The notes: generated by a model not told the origin, from the sequence alone. A DNA stretch of 64,000 nucleotides from Ovoidimarina sp039190895 (GCA_039190895.1 JBCCXY010000001.1:62001-126000); one strand, 5' to 3'. Shown: positions 27,062 through 36,733, counted from the first letter of the stretch. Numbers and translations are program-made.

Positions 27062-29716
27062 TCAGACTGTGCGTGGGTTCGGCTTCGCGCCGTCGATTTG
27101 ATACTTGGCCAGCGCCTTCTCCAGCGTCGGCTTGGTGATGGCGCCGTCACGGTAAAGATCCACCATCGCGGCAGCCGCGATGTGGTTGGCGTCCACTTCA
27201 AAGAAACGCCGCAGGTTCTCGCGGCTGTCAGACCGCCCGAACCCGTCCGTCCCCAGCACCGTGTAGCGCCCGGGCACACAGGGCCGGATCTGCTCGGCAA
27301 AGGCCTTCATATAGTCGGTCGCCGCAATAAACGGCCCCGTCGCGCTCTTCAGTTGCCCGGCCACAAACGGTATCCTCGGCTCTTCCAGCGGATTAAGCCG
27401 GTTCCACCGCGCCGCATCCGCGCAATCCCGCCCCAGCTCGTTGAACGAGGTGGCCGACCAGATGTCCGCCGTGACGCCGAAATCCTCGGCCAGCATATCG
27501 GCGGCCTTCATGGCCTGGACCAGAATAGTCCCTGATCCCAACAGGTTGACATGTTTCTTGCCCGGCTTCTGCGCCTTCCGCAGGCAATAAAGCCCCCGAA
27601 TGATGTCATCCTCCACGCCTTCTGGCATATCAGGATGCGCGTAGTTCTCGTTCATCAGCGTGAGGTAGAAGAACACGTCTTCCTGATCCTCATACATCCG
27701 CTTCAGCCCGTGACGGACAATCACCGCCACCTCATGCTGGAACGTCGGATCATAGGTCACGCAATTCGGGATCGTGCTCGCCAGGATGTGGCTGTGCCCA
27801 TCCTCGTGCTGCAGCCCCTCACCGTTGAGCGTCGTCCGCCCCGCCGTACCGCCCAGCATAAAGCCGCGCGCCCGGCTGTCGCCAGCAGCCCAGGCGAGGT
27901 CGCCAATCCGCTGAAACCCGAACATCGAGTAGTAGATGAAGAACGGGATCATCGGGACGCCGTGGTTCGAATACGCCGTCGCTGCCGCAATCCAGTCGGC
28001 CATCGCGCCTGCTTCGTTGATCCCCTCCTGCAGGACCTGACCCGAAACGCTTTCCTTGTAGTACATCATCTGGTCGGCATCTTCGGGCGTATAGTTCTGC
28101 CCCATCGGGTTGTAGATGCCCACGCTGCGGAACAGCCCCTCCATCCCGAAGGTGCGGCTTTCGTCCGGCACAATGGGGACGACGTTCTTCCCAATCTCTT
28201 TGTCGCGCAGAAGCGTCGTCAGGATGCGGACGAAGGCCATCGTGGTCGAGATCTCGCGATCCCCCGTGCTTTCCAGCTGCGTCTTGAACTTCGACAACTC
28301 GGGGATGGTCAGCTTCGGCGCCGCACTCTCCCGCTTGGGGAATGCGCCGCCCAGAGCCTTCCGGCGATCCTCCAGATACGCCTTCTGCGCGTTGTTCAGC
28401 GCAACGAACGGCGCCTTCGGCAGATCCTCATCGCTGACCGGGATGTCAAAGCGATCCCGGAAGGCGCGAAGCTGATCCTCGGCCATCTTCTTTTGCTGGT
28501 GCGTGGTGTTCTGCCCCTCACCAGCCGTGCCCATGCCATAACCCTTGATCGTCTTGACCAGCAGGCAGGATGGCACGCCCTTCGTCTCGGTCGCGCGCTT
28601 GAAGACGGTGTAGACCTTCTCCGGATCGTGCCCGCCGCGATTGAGCGAAAAGATCTGCTCATCCGTCCAATCAGCAACCAGCGCCGCCGTCTCGGGATAC
28701 TTCCCGAAGAAATGCTCGCGGATATAGGCGCCGTCTTTGGACTTGAACGTCTGATAGTCGCCGTCGACGGTCTCTTCCATCAACCGGCGGAGCATGCCGG
28801 ACGTGTCCTTCTCCAGGAGCTGGTCCCAGCCCTTGCCCCACAGCAGCTTGATGACGTTCCACCCGGCGCCGCGGAAATCGCCCTCCAGCTCCTGCACGAT
28901 CTTGCCGTTGCCCCGCACCGGCCCGTCAAGCCGCTGAAGGTTGCAGTTGATGACGAAGATCAGGTTGTCGAGGCCCTCTCGCACCGCCAGATCGATGGCG
29001 CCCCGGCTTTCGGGCTCATCCATCTCGCCATCGCCGAGGAAGCACCAGACCTTGCGGTCGGCCATGTCGATATGGCCCCGGTTGTGCATGTATTTCATGA
29101 ACCGCGCCTGGTAGATAGCCATAAGCGGCCCAAGGCCCATCGAGACGGTGGGGAACTGCCAGTAATCGGGCATCAGCCACGGGTGCGGATAGGACGATAG
29201 GCCGTTGCCCGCGACCTCAGAGCGGAAGTTCTCCATCTGCTCTTCCGTCAGGCGGCCCTCCATGAAGGACCGGGCGTAAATCCCTGGAATCACGTGACCT
29301 TGGAAGAAAACAAGGTCGCCGCCGTGGATCGCCGACTTGGACCGCCAGAAGTGGTTCAGCCCCACGTCGTACATCACAGCCGACGACGCGAACGAGGCGA
29401 TATGGCCGCCGTACTCGCTGCTGACCTTGTTGCGCCGCACGACCGTTGCCATCGCGTTCCAGCGGTTGATCGTGCGGATGCGCCATTCCATCGCGAGGTC
29501 GCCGGGGAAGTCTTCCTGATCGTCCACCGGGATGGTGTTCTGATAGGGCGTCGTCGCCGAAAACGGCAGCGCAGCGCCGTGGGCGCGGGCAGTCTGCACC
29601 GCCTTGTCCAGCAGGTAATGCGCCCGGTCCGCGCCGTCGCGTTCGATGACGTCTTCGATGGCGTCCTGCCATTCCTGGCTCTCCACCGGGTCGATGTCGT
29701 TGCGAAGGTCTTTCAT
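27062..29716 (-). CDS. aceE: Pyruvate dehydrogenase E1, homodimeric type
   Basis: An 884-residue thiamine-diphosphate enzyme that decarboxylates pyruvate. It is the large homodimeric AceE form: the TPP motif is WCFLGDGEMDEPESRGAIDLAVREGLDNLIFVINCNLQ, and the transketolase-like central and C-terminal domains follow. I start at ATG 29716 (MKDLRNDIDPVE); the 75 codons upstream in frame are Arg/Ser-rich and overlap the phaB region. Most alphaproteobacteria use heterotetrameric PdhA/PdhB, so this type is noteworthy. Translated in an operon with aceF, lpd and lipA. Confidence 0.95.
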   Translation of the reverse strand: MKDLRNDIDPVESQEWQDAIEDVIERDGADRAHYLLDKAVQTARAHGAALPFSATTPYQNTIPVDDQEDFPGDLAMEWRIRTINRWNAMATVVRRNKVSSEYGGHIASFASSAVMYDVGLNHFWRSKSAIHGGDLVFFQGHVIPGIYARSFMEGRLTEEQMENFRSEVAGNGLSSYPHPWLMPDYWQFPTVSMGLGPLMAIYQARFMKYMHNRGHIDMADRKVWCFLGDGEMDEPESRGAIDLAVREGLDNLIFVINCNLQRLDGPVRGNGKIVQELEGDFRGAGWNVIKLLWGKGWDQLLEKDTSGMLRRLMEETVDGDYQTFKSKDGAYIREHFFGKYPETAALVADWTDEQIFSLNRGGHDPEKVYTVFKRATETKGVPSCLLVKTIKGYGMGTAGEGQNTTHQQKKMAEDQLRAFRDRFDIPVSDEDLPKAPFVALNNAQKAYLEDRRKALGGAFPKRESAAPKLTIPELSKFKTQLESTGDREISTTMAFVRILTTLLRDKEIGKNVVPIVPDESRTFGMEGLFRSVGIYNPMGQNYTPEDADQMMYYKESVSGQVLQEGINEAGAMADWIAAATAYSNHGVPMIPFFIYYSMFGFQRIGDLAWAAGDSRARGFMLGGTAGRTTLNGEGLQHEDGHSHILASTIPNCVTYDPTFQHEVAVIVRHGLKRMYEDQEDVFFYLTLMNENYAHPDMPEGVEDDIIRGLYCLRKAQKPGKKHVNLLGSGTILVQAMKAADMLAEDFGVTADIWSATSFNELGRDCADAARWNRLNPLEEPRIPFVAGQLKSATGPFIAATDYMKAFAEQIRPCVPGRYTVLGTDGFGRSDSRENLRRFFEVDANHIAAAAMVDLYRDGAITKPTLEKALAKYQIDGAKPNPRTV

Positions 29717-29783
29717 GGCAGAAGCCCCTGTTTTTGCGCGTCTGTAAGACGTCGGTATTGCGTCGGTATTCCGTCGGTGGATA

Positions 29784-30506
29784 TCACACGAAGAACTGCG
29801 CGCCGTTGGCGCTGATGGTGGAGCCGTTGATGAACCCCGCATCCTCGGACGCGAGGAAGGACACGCAGCGCGCAATCTCGTCCGGCTCTCCCAAGCGGCC
29901 TGCAGGGATGCCAGAGACGATCTTGTTCCGGATCTCTTCATCGATGGCCATCACCATCTCGGTCGCGATGTAGCCGGGGCAGATCGCGTTGGCGGTGATC
30001 CCGGCGCGGGCGCCCTCTTGCGCCAGCGACTTCACGATCCCCAGATCGCCCGCCTTCGTTGCGGCATAGTTTACCTGCCCGAACTGCCCCTTCTGGCCGT
30101 TGATCGAACTGATAACGACGACGCGCCCGAACTTCCGCTCGCGCATGCCCGGCCAAACGGGGTGGACGGTGTTGAAAACGCCGGTCAGGTTCGTTCCAAT
30201 CACCTCATTCCATTGCTCGGGCGACATCTTATGGAACGGCGCGTCGCGGGTGATCCCGGCATTGGCGACGACGATGTCGATGGGCCCAAGCTCTGCCTCG
30301 ACCTTCTCGATCCCGGCCTTGGAGCTGTCGTAGTCCGCAACGTTCCACTTATAGGTCTTGATCCCCGTCGCCTCGGTGAACTTCGCAGCGGCCTCGTCGT
30401 TTCCGGCGTAGGTTGCGGCGACGGTGCAGCCATCGGCTTTCAGTTTTTTGGAAATAGCTTCGCCAATCCCCCGGCTGCCGCCGGTGACCAATGCAACGCG
30501 TGACAT
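29784..30506 (-). CDS. phaB: Acetoacetyl-CoA reductase
   Basis: A 240-residue short-chain dehydrogenase that reduces acetoacetyl-CoA to (R)-3-hydroxybutyryl-CoA with NADPH. The nucleotide loop is TGGSRGIGEAI, NAGI is at the usual place, the catalytic Ser is in VISSINGQKGQFGQVNYAATKAG with the Tyr/Lys pair YAATK, and the PhaB-specific end GSTISANGAQFFV is present. ATG has AAGGAA 7 nt upstream. A perfect FnrL box lies 60 bp upstream with class II spacing, so phaB may also have its own promoter inside the cluster. Confidence 0.96.
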   Translation of the reverse strand: MSRVALVTGGSRGIGEAISKKLKADGCTVAATYAGNDEAAAKFTEATGIKTYKWNVADYDSSKAGIEKVEAELGPIDIVVANAGITRDAPFHKMSPEQWNEVIGTNLTGVFNTVHPVWPGMRERKFGRVVVISSINGQKGQFGQVNYAATKAGDLGIVKSLAQEGARAGITANAICPGYIATEMVMAIDEEIRNKIVSGIPAGRLGEPDEIARCVSFLASEDAGFINGSTISANGAQFFV

Positions 30507-30531
30507 GTCGATATTCCTTATTCTTTCTTGA

Positions 30532-30537
30532 TAGTTA
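30532..30537 (-). promoter_or_regulatory. Candidate -10 of the phaB promoter
   Basis: TAACTA on the minus strand. Its centre is 32 bp from the centre of the FnrL box, exactly the class II geometry (activator at -41.5), predicting a start near 30525 and a leader of about 19 nt that contains the AAGGAA ribosome site. Confidence 0.6.
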
Positions 30538-30559
30538 GCGGGCGTATTTCAACGCCTCA

Positions 30560-30573
30560 TTGATCTGGATCAA
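30560..30573. promoter_or_regulatory. FnrL box upstream of phaB
   Basis: TTGATCTGGATCAA, a perfect match to the alphaproteobacterial FNR-type consensus TTGAT-N4-ATCAA. It overlaps the phaA stop codon and lies at -41.5 relative to the predicted phaB start. It suggests oxygen-limited activation of phaB and the genes downstream. Confidence 0.78.
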
Positions 30574-31745
30574 ACCCGTTCCACACACATGGCAACCCCC
30601 ATGCCGCCGCCGATGCACAGCGTGGCAAGGCCCTTTTTCGCGTCGCGACGCTTCATCTCGAACAGCAGGGTGTTCAGCACGCGGCAACCCGACGCTCCGA
30701 TCGGGTGGCCGATGGCAATCGCGCCGCCGTTAACGGTCACGATGTCCGGGTTCCAGCCCATGTCCTTGTTGACGGCACAGGCCTGCGCCGCAAACGCCTC
30801 GTTTGCCTCCACGAGGTCAAGGTCATCGACCGTCCACCCCGCCTTCTCCAGCGCTTTGCGGCTCGCATAGATCGGGCCGACGCCCATGATCGACGGATCG
30901 AGACCCGCCGTCGCATAGCTGGCGATCCGCGCGAGCGGTTCCACCCCGCGTTTCTCGGCATTTTCTGCCGACATCAACAGCGTCGCCGCCGCACCGTCGT
31001 TCAGGCCAGACGCGTTGGCCGCCGTGACTGAGCCATCCTTCGCAAACGCCGGGCGCAGCTTCTGCATCGCATCCAGCGTGGCACCGTGGCGGATGTATTC
31101 GTCGTTCTCGACCACGATGTCGCCCTTGCGGGTCTTCACCGTGAAGGGCGTGATCTCATCCGCGAACTTGCCCGCCTTCTGCGCCGCTTCTGCCTTGTTC
31201 TGTGAGGCAACGGCGAACTCGTCCTGCGTCTCCCGCGTGATCTGCCACTGTTCGGCAACGTTCTCAGCGGTTTGGCCCATATGATAGCCGTTGAAGGCGT
31301 CCCACAGACCGTCCTTGATCATCGTGTCGATGTACTTGAGGTCGCCCATCTTGTGCCCGGCGCGCAGGTGCGCAGCGTGCGTCGACAGCGACATGTTTTC
31401 CTGCCCGCCAGCGGCCACAACATCGGCGTCCCCCAGCATGATGTGCTGCGCGCCAATGGCCACCGCGCGAAGGCCCGAACCGCACACCTGGTTGATCCCC
31501 CAGGCCGCACTTTCCTGCGGCAAGCCTGCGTTGATATGCGCCTGTCGCGCGGGGTTCTGCCCCTGGGCGGCGGTCAGGACCTGACCCATGATTGTCTCGT
31601 CGACTTCAGACTTTTCAACGCCCGCGCGGTCGACCACGGCCTCCAAAACGGCGGCGCCAAGGTCATGGGCTGGTGTGCCCGCGAAGGCGCCAGAGAAACT
31701 GCCGACAGCGGTGCGGGCGGCGGATGCGATTACGATATTGGTCAT
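30570..31745 (-). CDS. phaA: Acetyl-CoA C-acetyltransferase (beta-ketothiolase)
   Basis: A 391-residue biosynthetic thiolase that condenses two acetyl-CoA to acetoacetyl-CoA. The acyl-enzyme Cys is in INQVCGSGLRAVAIG (near residue 88), with the His in GGAIAIGHPIGASG and the second Cys in LCIGGGMGVAMCVER. Length and motifs match PhaA. Its ATG overlaps the dld stop by 4 nt. It is first of the three PHB genes here but is separated from phaC by the PDH genes. Confidence 0.95.
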   Translation of the reverse strand: MTNIVIASAARTAVGSFSGAFAGTPAHDLGAAVLEAVVDRAGVEKSEVDETIMGQVLTAAQGQNPARQAHINAGLPQESAAWGINQVCGSGLRAVAIGAQHIMLGDADVVAAGGQENMSLSTHAAHLRAGHKMGDLKYIDTMIKDGLWDAFNGYHMGQTAENVAEQWQITRETQDEFAVASQNKAEAAQKAGKFADEITPFTVKTRKGDIVVENDEYIRHGATLDAMQKLRPAFAKDGSVTAANASGLNDGAAATLLMSAENAEKRGVEPLARIASYATAGLDPSIMGVGPIYASRKALEKAGWTVDDLDLVEANEAFAAQACAVNKDMGWNPDIVTVNGGAIAIGHPIGASGCRVLNTLLFEMKRRDAKKGLATLCIGGGMGVAMCVERV

Positions 31746-33439
31746 GCTGGGACTTCCTCGGCATAGTTGCGGGCCTTCGACATCTTGCCGATCCCTGGAT
31801 TGAAAGAGTTGGTGGGATCGCAGCGCTTGTAGTGCGCGGCGAGGTCGGGCTTGGCCTTGTACAGGTGGCCCACGTTGTGCTCGGCGGGGTATTCCGCGCC
31901 GCGCTGGTCAAGGATCTTGAGCATCTCGGCCTTCAGCGCTTTGACGTCCGTCCCCTTCTTGACCACGTAATCCTGGTGCATCACGTGGCACATCAGATGG
32001 CCGTAATAGACCTTGCGGACCAGATGCTGCGAAATCTCCTCGGGCAGCGTCTCAAACCAGTCCCGATCATTCCGCCGCAACGCGATGTCGAGGGCCAGGA
32101 TCTCTTCCACCTCCCCTGCATGCACATGCCCATAGCGCACCGCCGCCCCCGCCGCCGCGAAACGGTGGAGCCCGGCAAGATGCGCCTCACGCGGGGTGCA
32201 GGTCACGAAATCCGCGTCGCGACCCTCAAGCAGGGTCGGCAAATACTCCGCCGCTTCCTCGATACCGCCGTCGTGCATCTTGAGGATCAGGTGATGCTCA
32301 TACCGGTCACGGTAGTCGCGCAGGAACTTAGGCAGATGCTCGGGCCAGAGACGCGAGGCGAACTGCATGAACTTGTCGGTGAACCCGCGCGTCAGCGACA
32401 ACTTGTTGAGCCGCGCGTCGATCTTGCCCTTCAGCGCGAAGAACATCGGAAGCCGGTCGGTTCCGAGTTTGTCGATCATCACCAGCGTGTCCTTGCCATA
32501 GGTCGCGGCGATGTCGAAACATTCGCGATGCACGTACTCTGCCGAGACGGGCAACGTCTTGAAGTCCTTCAGAATATGCCGCCGCAACTCCGTCAGATCG
32601 CCGGGATCATTGGTGCCGAGGTAAAACACCTGCTCCCGCTCATAAGTCGGGAAGGTGTCCAGGCGGACAGCGAACACCATCAGCTTACCCGCGCAGCCCG
32701 AAACCTCGTACAGCAGCCGATCGTCGTTGTTGTACCGTGACGGAGTATCAGCTTCGACATCCCGCAGGATCGTCGTGTAATCCGGGTCCGACGCATTCTG
32801 CCCCTCGGGCATCGGGCTCGCCTTGTCATAGTCGCCCGACTGCAGGCGCGTCAGGATCTCTTCCGGCGTGTCGCCCAGGTCGAAGCCCAGATGGTTCACC
32901 AGCTTCAGGTCGCCGTTCTGCGTGATCTGCGCAAACAGCGCGAGCTCGGTATAGCTCGGCCCCCGCTCGCACAGCGACCCGCCGGAGTTATTGCAGACGC
33001 CGCCCACGATGGACGCGCCGATGCTGGAAGAGCCGATGACGGAATGCGGGGTGCGGCCAAGCGGCCTTAGCTGCTTCTCCAACTCAAACAACGTCGCGCC
33101 GGGGAAACTGACGACCTGCTCACCATCCTGCAGCAGGTGCAGCCCGTCGAGGCGGCTGACATTGATAAGCACCACATCGCGCTCGTATCCGCCCTTCGGC
33201 GTCGACCCCTCGGTCAGGCCGGTGTTCGTGGCCTGCGCGATGACGATAGTGTCTGCGGCGTGACAGGCCTGCAGGACTTGCCATTGCTCCAGCAGCGTGC
33301 CGGGGCGGACGACGCACAGCGCCTCGCCTTCGCCCGAGCGAAAGCCTTTGCGGAAGCGCTCGGTGGCGCGGGCGCCGGTCAGGACGTGGCGACGCCCGAC
33401 AATGCGTTCCAACCGGGTGATCAGATCTGTGTTGGTCAT
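31742..33439 (-). CDS. dld: D-lactate dehydrogenase, FAD-linked (quinone-dependent)
   Basis: A 565-residue flavoprotein matching E. coli Dld (571) in length and order: FAD-binding PCMH-type domain (TIVIAQATNTGLTEGSTP; PHSVIGSSSIGASIVGGVCNNSGG), then the Dld-specific cap and C-terminal membrane-associated region (FVTCTPREAHLAGLHRFAAAGAAVRY; CDPTNSFNPGIGKMS). It oxidises D-lactate to pyruvate and passes electrons to the quinone pool at the inner membrane. Coupled by 4-nt overlaps to lldD upstream and phaA downstream. Confidence 0.94.
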   Translation of the reverse strand: MTNTDLITRLERIVGRRHVLTGARATERFRKGFRSGEGEALCVVRPGTLLEQWQVLQACHAADTIVIAQATNTGLTEGSTPKGGYERDVVLINVSRLDGLHLLQDGEQVVSFPGATLFELEKQLRPLGRTPHSVIGSSSIGASIVGGVCNNSGGSLCERGPSYTELALFAQITQNGDLKLVNHLGFDLGDTPEEILTRLQSGDYDKASPMPEGQNASDPDYTTILRDVEADTPSRYNNDDRLLYEVSGCAGKLMVFAVRLDTFPTYEREQVFYLGTNDPGDLTELRRHILKDFKTLPVSAEYVHRECFDIAATYGKDTLVMIDKLGTDRLPMFFALKGKIDARLNKLSLTRGFTDKFMQFASRLWPEHLPKFLRDYRDRYEHHLILKMHDGGIEEAAEYLPTLLEGRDADFVTCTPREAHLAGLHRFAAAGAAVRYGHVHAGEVEEILALDIALRRNDRDWFETLPEEISQHLVRKVYYGHLMCHVMHQDYVVKKGTDVKALKAEMLKILDQRGAEYPAEHNVGHLYKAKPDLAAHYKRCDPTNSFNPGIGKMSKARNYAEEVPA

Positions 33440-34620
33440 TCTGCGGCAATCCTTGTTGGGGCGGGCGCGTGGTCGTCCCGGAAGCGCAGGTTGTGGCGGC
33501 CAAGTTCGGCAACCGACGTGACGCCCATCAGCTTCATGTCGCGCTCGATTTCGGCGCGCATCAGGCCTAGGGCACGGTCAACACCGGCCTCCCCCGCGGC
33601 TGCCAAAGCGTAGAGATATCCTCTGCCGATGCCAACCGCCTTGGCGCCCAGCGACAGGGCCTTCAGCACATGGGTCCCACGTTGGATGCCGCTGTCCATC
33701 ATCACATCAAGCTGATGCTCCACCGCATCCACGACCTCGGCGAGTTGATCGAACGGCGTCCGAGACCCGTCCAACTGGCGGCCCCCGTGGTTCGACAGGA
33801 TCACCCCGGTGCAGCCAATCGCCGCCGCCTGCCGCGCATCCTCGGCGGTCATGATGCCCTTGAGGCAAAACTGCCCACCCCAGTCCGCAACCATCTCGGC
33901 CACGTCGTCCCAGTTCATCGAGGGTTCCAGCATCTCGGTGAAATACCCGCCGATGGACGACGCCCCGCCGCTCATATCCACGTGGTCATCAAGTTGCGGC
34001 AAACGGAACCGTTCGTGGGTAACATAGTTGATGCCCCACGCCGGTTTCAGCGCAAACTGCAGCATCCCAGCCAGCGTCAGACGAAACGGGATCGAAAAGC
34101 CCGTCCGCAGATCGCGTTCGCGATTGCCGCCGGTGATGCTGTCGACGGTGAGCATCATCACCTCGACCCCGGCCTTTTTGGCACGCTGCATCATGGCACG
34201 GTTCAGGCCGCGATCCCGGTGGAAATAGAACTGGTAGACCTGCGGGGTCTTGTGCTTCTGCCGCAGCTCTTCCAGCGACACGGTGCCCAGCGATGAAACA
34301 CCGAACATCGTCCCGTGCTTCTCTGCCGCCGCCGCAACGGCCCGCTCTCCACGATGATGGAACAGCCTCTGCAGCGCCGTCGGCGAGCAGTACACCGGCA
34401 TGTCCAGCCGCTGGCCCATCACGGTAACGGACATGTCGATGTCCGACACCCCGCGCAGGACCGAGGGCAGCAGGCTGCAGTCATCGAAGGCGGCGGAGTT
34501 GGCGCGCAGCGTCACCTCATCATCCGCGCCGCCGTCGATATAGTTGAAGATCGGCCCCGGCAGGCGGCGCTTGGCCAGCCGCCGGAAGTCGTGGAAGTTG
34601 TGGCAATCGCTCAGGCGCAT
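33436..34620 (-). CDS. lldD: L-lactate dehydrogenase, FMN-dependent (alpha-hydroxy-acid oxidase family)
   Basis: A 394-residue FMN enzyme. Family elements include the N-terminal FNYIDGGADDEVTL, the FMN-binding region (YCSPTALQRLFHHRGERAVAAAAEKHGTMFGVSS), the catalytic HGGRQLDGSRTP block with His and Arg, and MDSGIQRGTHVLKALSLGAKAVGIGRGYLY. It oxidises L-lactate to pyruvate; glycolate or another 2-hydroxy acid cannot be excluded from sequence, but the partner dld and the TRAP importer 12 nt upstream favour lactate. Confidence 0.9.
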   Translation of the reverse strand: MRLSDCHNFHDFRRLAKRRLPGPIFNYIDGGADDEVTLRANSAAFDDCSLLPSVLRGVSDIDMSVTVMGQRLDMPVYCSPTALQRLFHHRGERAVAAAAEKHGTMFGVSSLGTVSLEELRQKHKTPQVYQFYFHRDRGLNRAMMQRAKKAGVEVMMLTVDSITGGNRERDLRTGFSIPFRLTLAGMLQFALKPAWGINYVTHERFRLPQLDDHVDMSGGASSIGGYFTEMLEPSMNWDDVAEMVADWGGQFCLKGIMTAEDARQAAAIGCTGVILSNHGGRQLDGSRTPFDQLAEVVDAVEHQLDVMMDSGIQRGTHVLKALSLGAKAVGIGRGYLYALAAAGEAGVDRALGLMRAEIERDMKLMGVTSVAELGRHNLRFRDDHAPAPTRIAAE

Positions 34621-34632
34621 CTGTCCAACTCC

Positions 34633-36696
34633 CTAGTAGGCGACCGACGGCAACCAGGTGGCGAGGTGTGGCCAGGAAAAGACCAGCGCCAGACCAAGAA
34701 GCTGCAGCAGGACGAAAGGGATGATGCCCTTATAGATATGGCCCAGCTTGATCTCTGGCGGGCAGACGCCCTTCAGATAGAACAGCGCAAAGCCGACGGG
34801 CGGGGTCAGGAAGCTGGTTTGCAACGTGACCGCGACGAGGATGACGAACCAGATCAGCGCAGGCTCATCGACGACGCCGAAGCCCGGGATGTCGATGCCC
34901 AGCCCGTTGATGACAGGGCGCATCAGCGGCAGGACGATCAGCGTGATCTCGATCCAGTCAAGGACGAAGCCCAGCAGAAAGACGAGGCCCAGGATAAACA
35001 GCACCGTCCCATTCGGACCAAGACCGGTCGAGGCGACAAGGCCTTCGATCAACTCGTCCCCGCCGAGTTCCCGCAGGACGTAGGAGAACACAGTGGCCCC
35101 AAGGAAGATCGCAAAGATGTAAGCCGTCGTGTTGAAGGTCGACACGCAGACATTCCACACCTTCGAAAAGTTGAGTTTGCGGTAGCCCAGCGCAAGCAGC
35201 ATCGCACCCAGCGCGCCGATGCCAGACGCTTCGGTCGGTGTGGTGATGCCCGCGAAGATAGAGCCGAGGACGGCCAGGATCAGCGCCAGCGTCGGCAGCA
35301 CTGCGATGGCAACGTCTTTGACAGCGCCCCAATCGGGGGCGGTTGCACCCTCGGGTACAGGCGCGGCGTCGCGTTTAATGAGGGCGAGGATGAAGATGTA
35401 GGTCAGGTACAGCGCACCGATAATTACGCCCGGAAAGACGGCGGCCATGAACAGGTCGCCCACGCTCAGCGCCATCTGGTCGGCCATGATGACCAGCATG
35501 ATGGACGGCGGGATGAGGATACCCAGCGTGCCGGACGCGCTCACGACACCGGCGGCAAGCGTTGGCGCATAGCGCTGCTGCATCATCGATGGCAGCGACA
35601 GGACGCCCAGCAGCACAACCGAGGCGCCGATGATCCCGGTGGACGCGGCAAGGATGATGCCGATCAGCGTCACGGTGATGGCAAGCCCGCCCCGTACGGT
35701 GCCAAACAGGCGCTGCATGGAGGTCATCAGGCGCTCTGCCACGCCGCTTTCGTCCAGCATCAGACCCATGAAGATGAACATGGGCAGCGCAACCAGAACC
35801 GCGTTGGACATCGTCGCATAAACGCGGTTCACCACAGCGCCGAGCGTCAGGTAATCCAGACCGGTGAAGGTGCTTTCCAGACCTGTCCAAAGCATCAAGT
35901 CATTGTCGAAAAGGTAGGCAAGTCCGCAGTACGCGACGCCGACACCCGCCAGCACCCAGGCCACCGGGTACCCGGTGAACAGAAGGGCGATGAAGGTCAG
36001 GAACATGGCGATGACCAGCTTTTCCTCGGTGGTTTCCACCAGGAACGTCAGTGCCACCGTGACCGCCGCGAAAGCGGCGAGCAGCAGGATGACACGGCGG
36101 AGCTTGAGGCCCTCCGCCTCATTCTCCGGCGACACCCAGATCGCATGCACATCGTGGATCAGCCGGGCCGCGGCCGCGATGGCCAGCAGGACGAAGCTGA
36201 TCGGGATAACCGCCTTGAACGCCCAGCGCGCAGGCAGACCCGTCGGGCTGTCCGAGCGTTCGTCAACCCGGAAGCTGTCATAGAAATAGTCGTACCCCTG
36301 ATCGATCATCAGATAGATGAACGGGGTCAGCAGGGTGAGGATGCCCAGAACCTCGATCACCCGCTGCGTGCGGCGTGAGAGGTTCATGTGCAAAACGTCC
36401 ACGCGCACATGGCTGTCGGTCACCAGCGCGTAGGAAATGCCGATCATCGTGACGAGGCCGTAGAAGTGCCACTGGATCTCGTCGAGCTTGGGGAAGTTCT
36501 CGTTGAACAGATAGCGCAGGGTGACTTGCGCGAAGATCGCCAGCATCAGGGCGATGTTGGCCCACATAACGACATGGCCGACCGCCTTGACCCCTTTATC
36601 AAGCGCGACGGCGACTGGCTGGTTGTCCGTCTCGGGATGTTCGAGGATGTGCTCGTATGTCTCGATTGGGTCGTTTTGAGAGATATCGGCCGGCAT
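34633..36696 (-). CDS. TRAP transporter fused permease (DctQM), probable lactate/monocarboxylate uptake
   Basis: A 687-residue inner-membrane protein. Residues about 35-200 form a four-helix DctQ-like small subunit (FNENFPKLDEIQWHFYGLVTMIGISYALVTDSHVRVDV), joined directly to a DctM-like subunit of about twelve helices (FIALLFTGYPVAWVLAGVGVAY; GTLGILIPPSIMLVIMADQMALSVGDLFMAAVFPGV; TPTEASGIGALGA; FLTPPVGFALFYLKGV). It carries out Na+-driven uptake together with the DctP protein encoded upstream. A 147-bp gap with three strong stem-loops separates it from dctP. Confidence 0.93.
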   Translation of the reverse strand: MPADISQNDPIETYEHILEHPETDNQPVAVALDKGVKAVGHVVMWANIALMLAIFAQVTLRYLFNENFPKLDEIQWHFYGLVTMIGISYALVTDSHVRVDVLHMNLSRRTQRVIEVLGILTLLTPFIYLMIDQGYDYFYDSFRVDERSDSPTGLPARWAFKAVIPISFVLLAIAAAARLIHDVHAIWVSPENEAEGLKLRRVILLLAAFAAVTVALTFLVETTEEKLVIAMFLTFIALLFTGYPVAWVLAGVGVAYCGLAYLFDNDLMLWTGLESTFTGLDYLTLGAVVNRVYATMSNAVLVALPMFIFMGLMLDESGVAERLMTSMQRLFGTVRGGLAITVTLIGIILAASTGIIGASVVLLGVLSLPSMMQQRYAPTLAAGVVSASGTLGILIPPSIMLVIMADQMALSVGDLFMAAVFPGVIIGALYLTYIFILALIKRDAAPVPEGATAPDWGAVKDVAIAVLPTLALILAVLGSIFAGITTPTEASGIGALGAMLLALGYRKLNFSKVWNVCVSTFNTTAYIFAIFLGATVFSYVLRELGGDELIEGLVASTGLGPNGTVLFILGLVFLLGFVLDWIEITLIVLPLMRPVINGLGIDIPGFGVVDEPALIWFVILVAVTLQTSFLTPPVGFALFYLKGVCPPEIKLGHIYKGIIPFVLLQLLGLALVFSWPHLATWLPSVAY

Positions 36697-36733
36697 ATGA
36701 GGTCTCCTCAGGGGGCATTGGGTCCCCGGTTTT

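Noticed and set aside
34315..36378. Plus-strand open frame of 687 codons opposite lldD and dctQM
   Set aside because: Very Asp/Gln/Arg/His-rich low-complexity shadow of the high-GC third-position pattern; the opposite strand encodes clear LldD and TRAP proteins.
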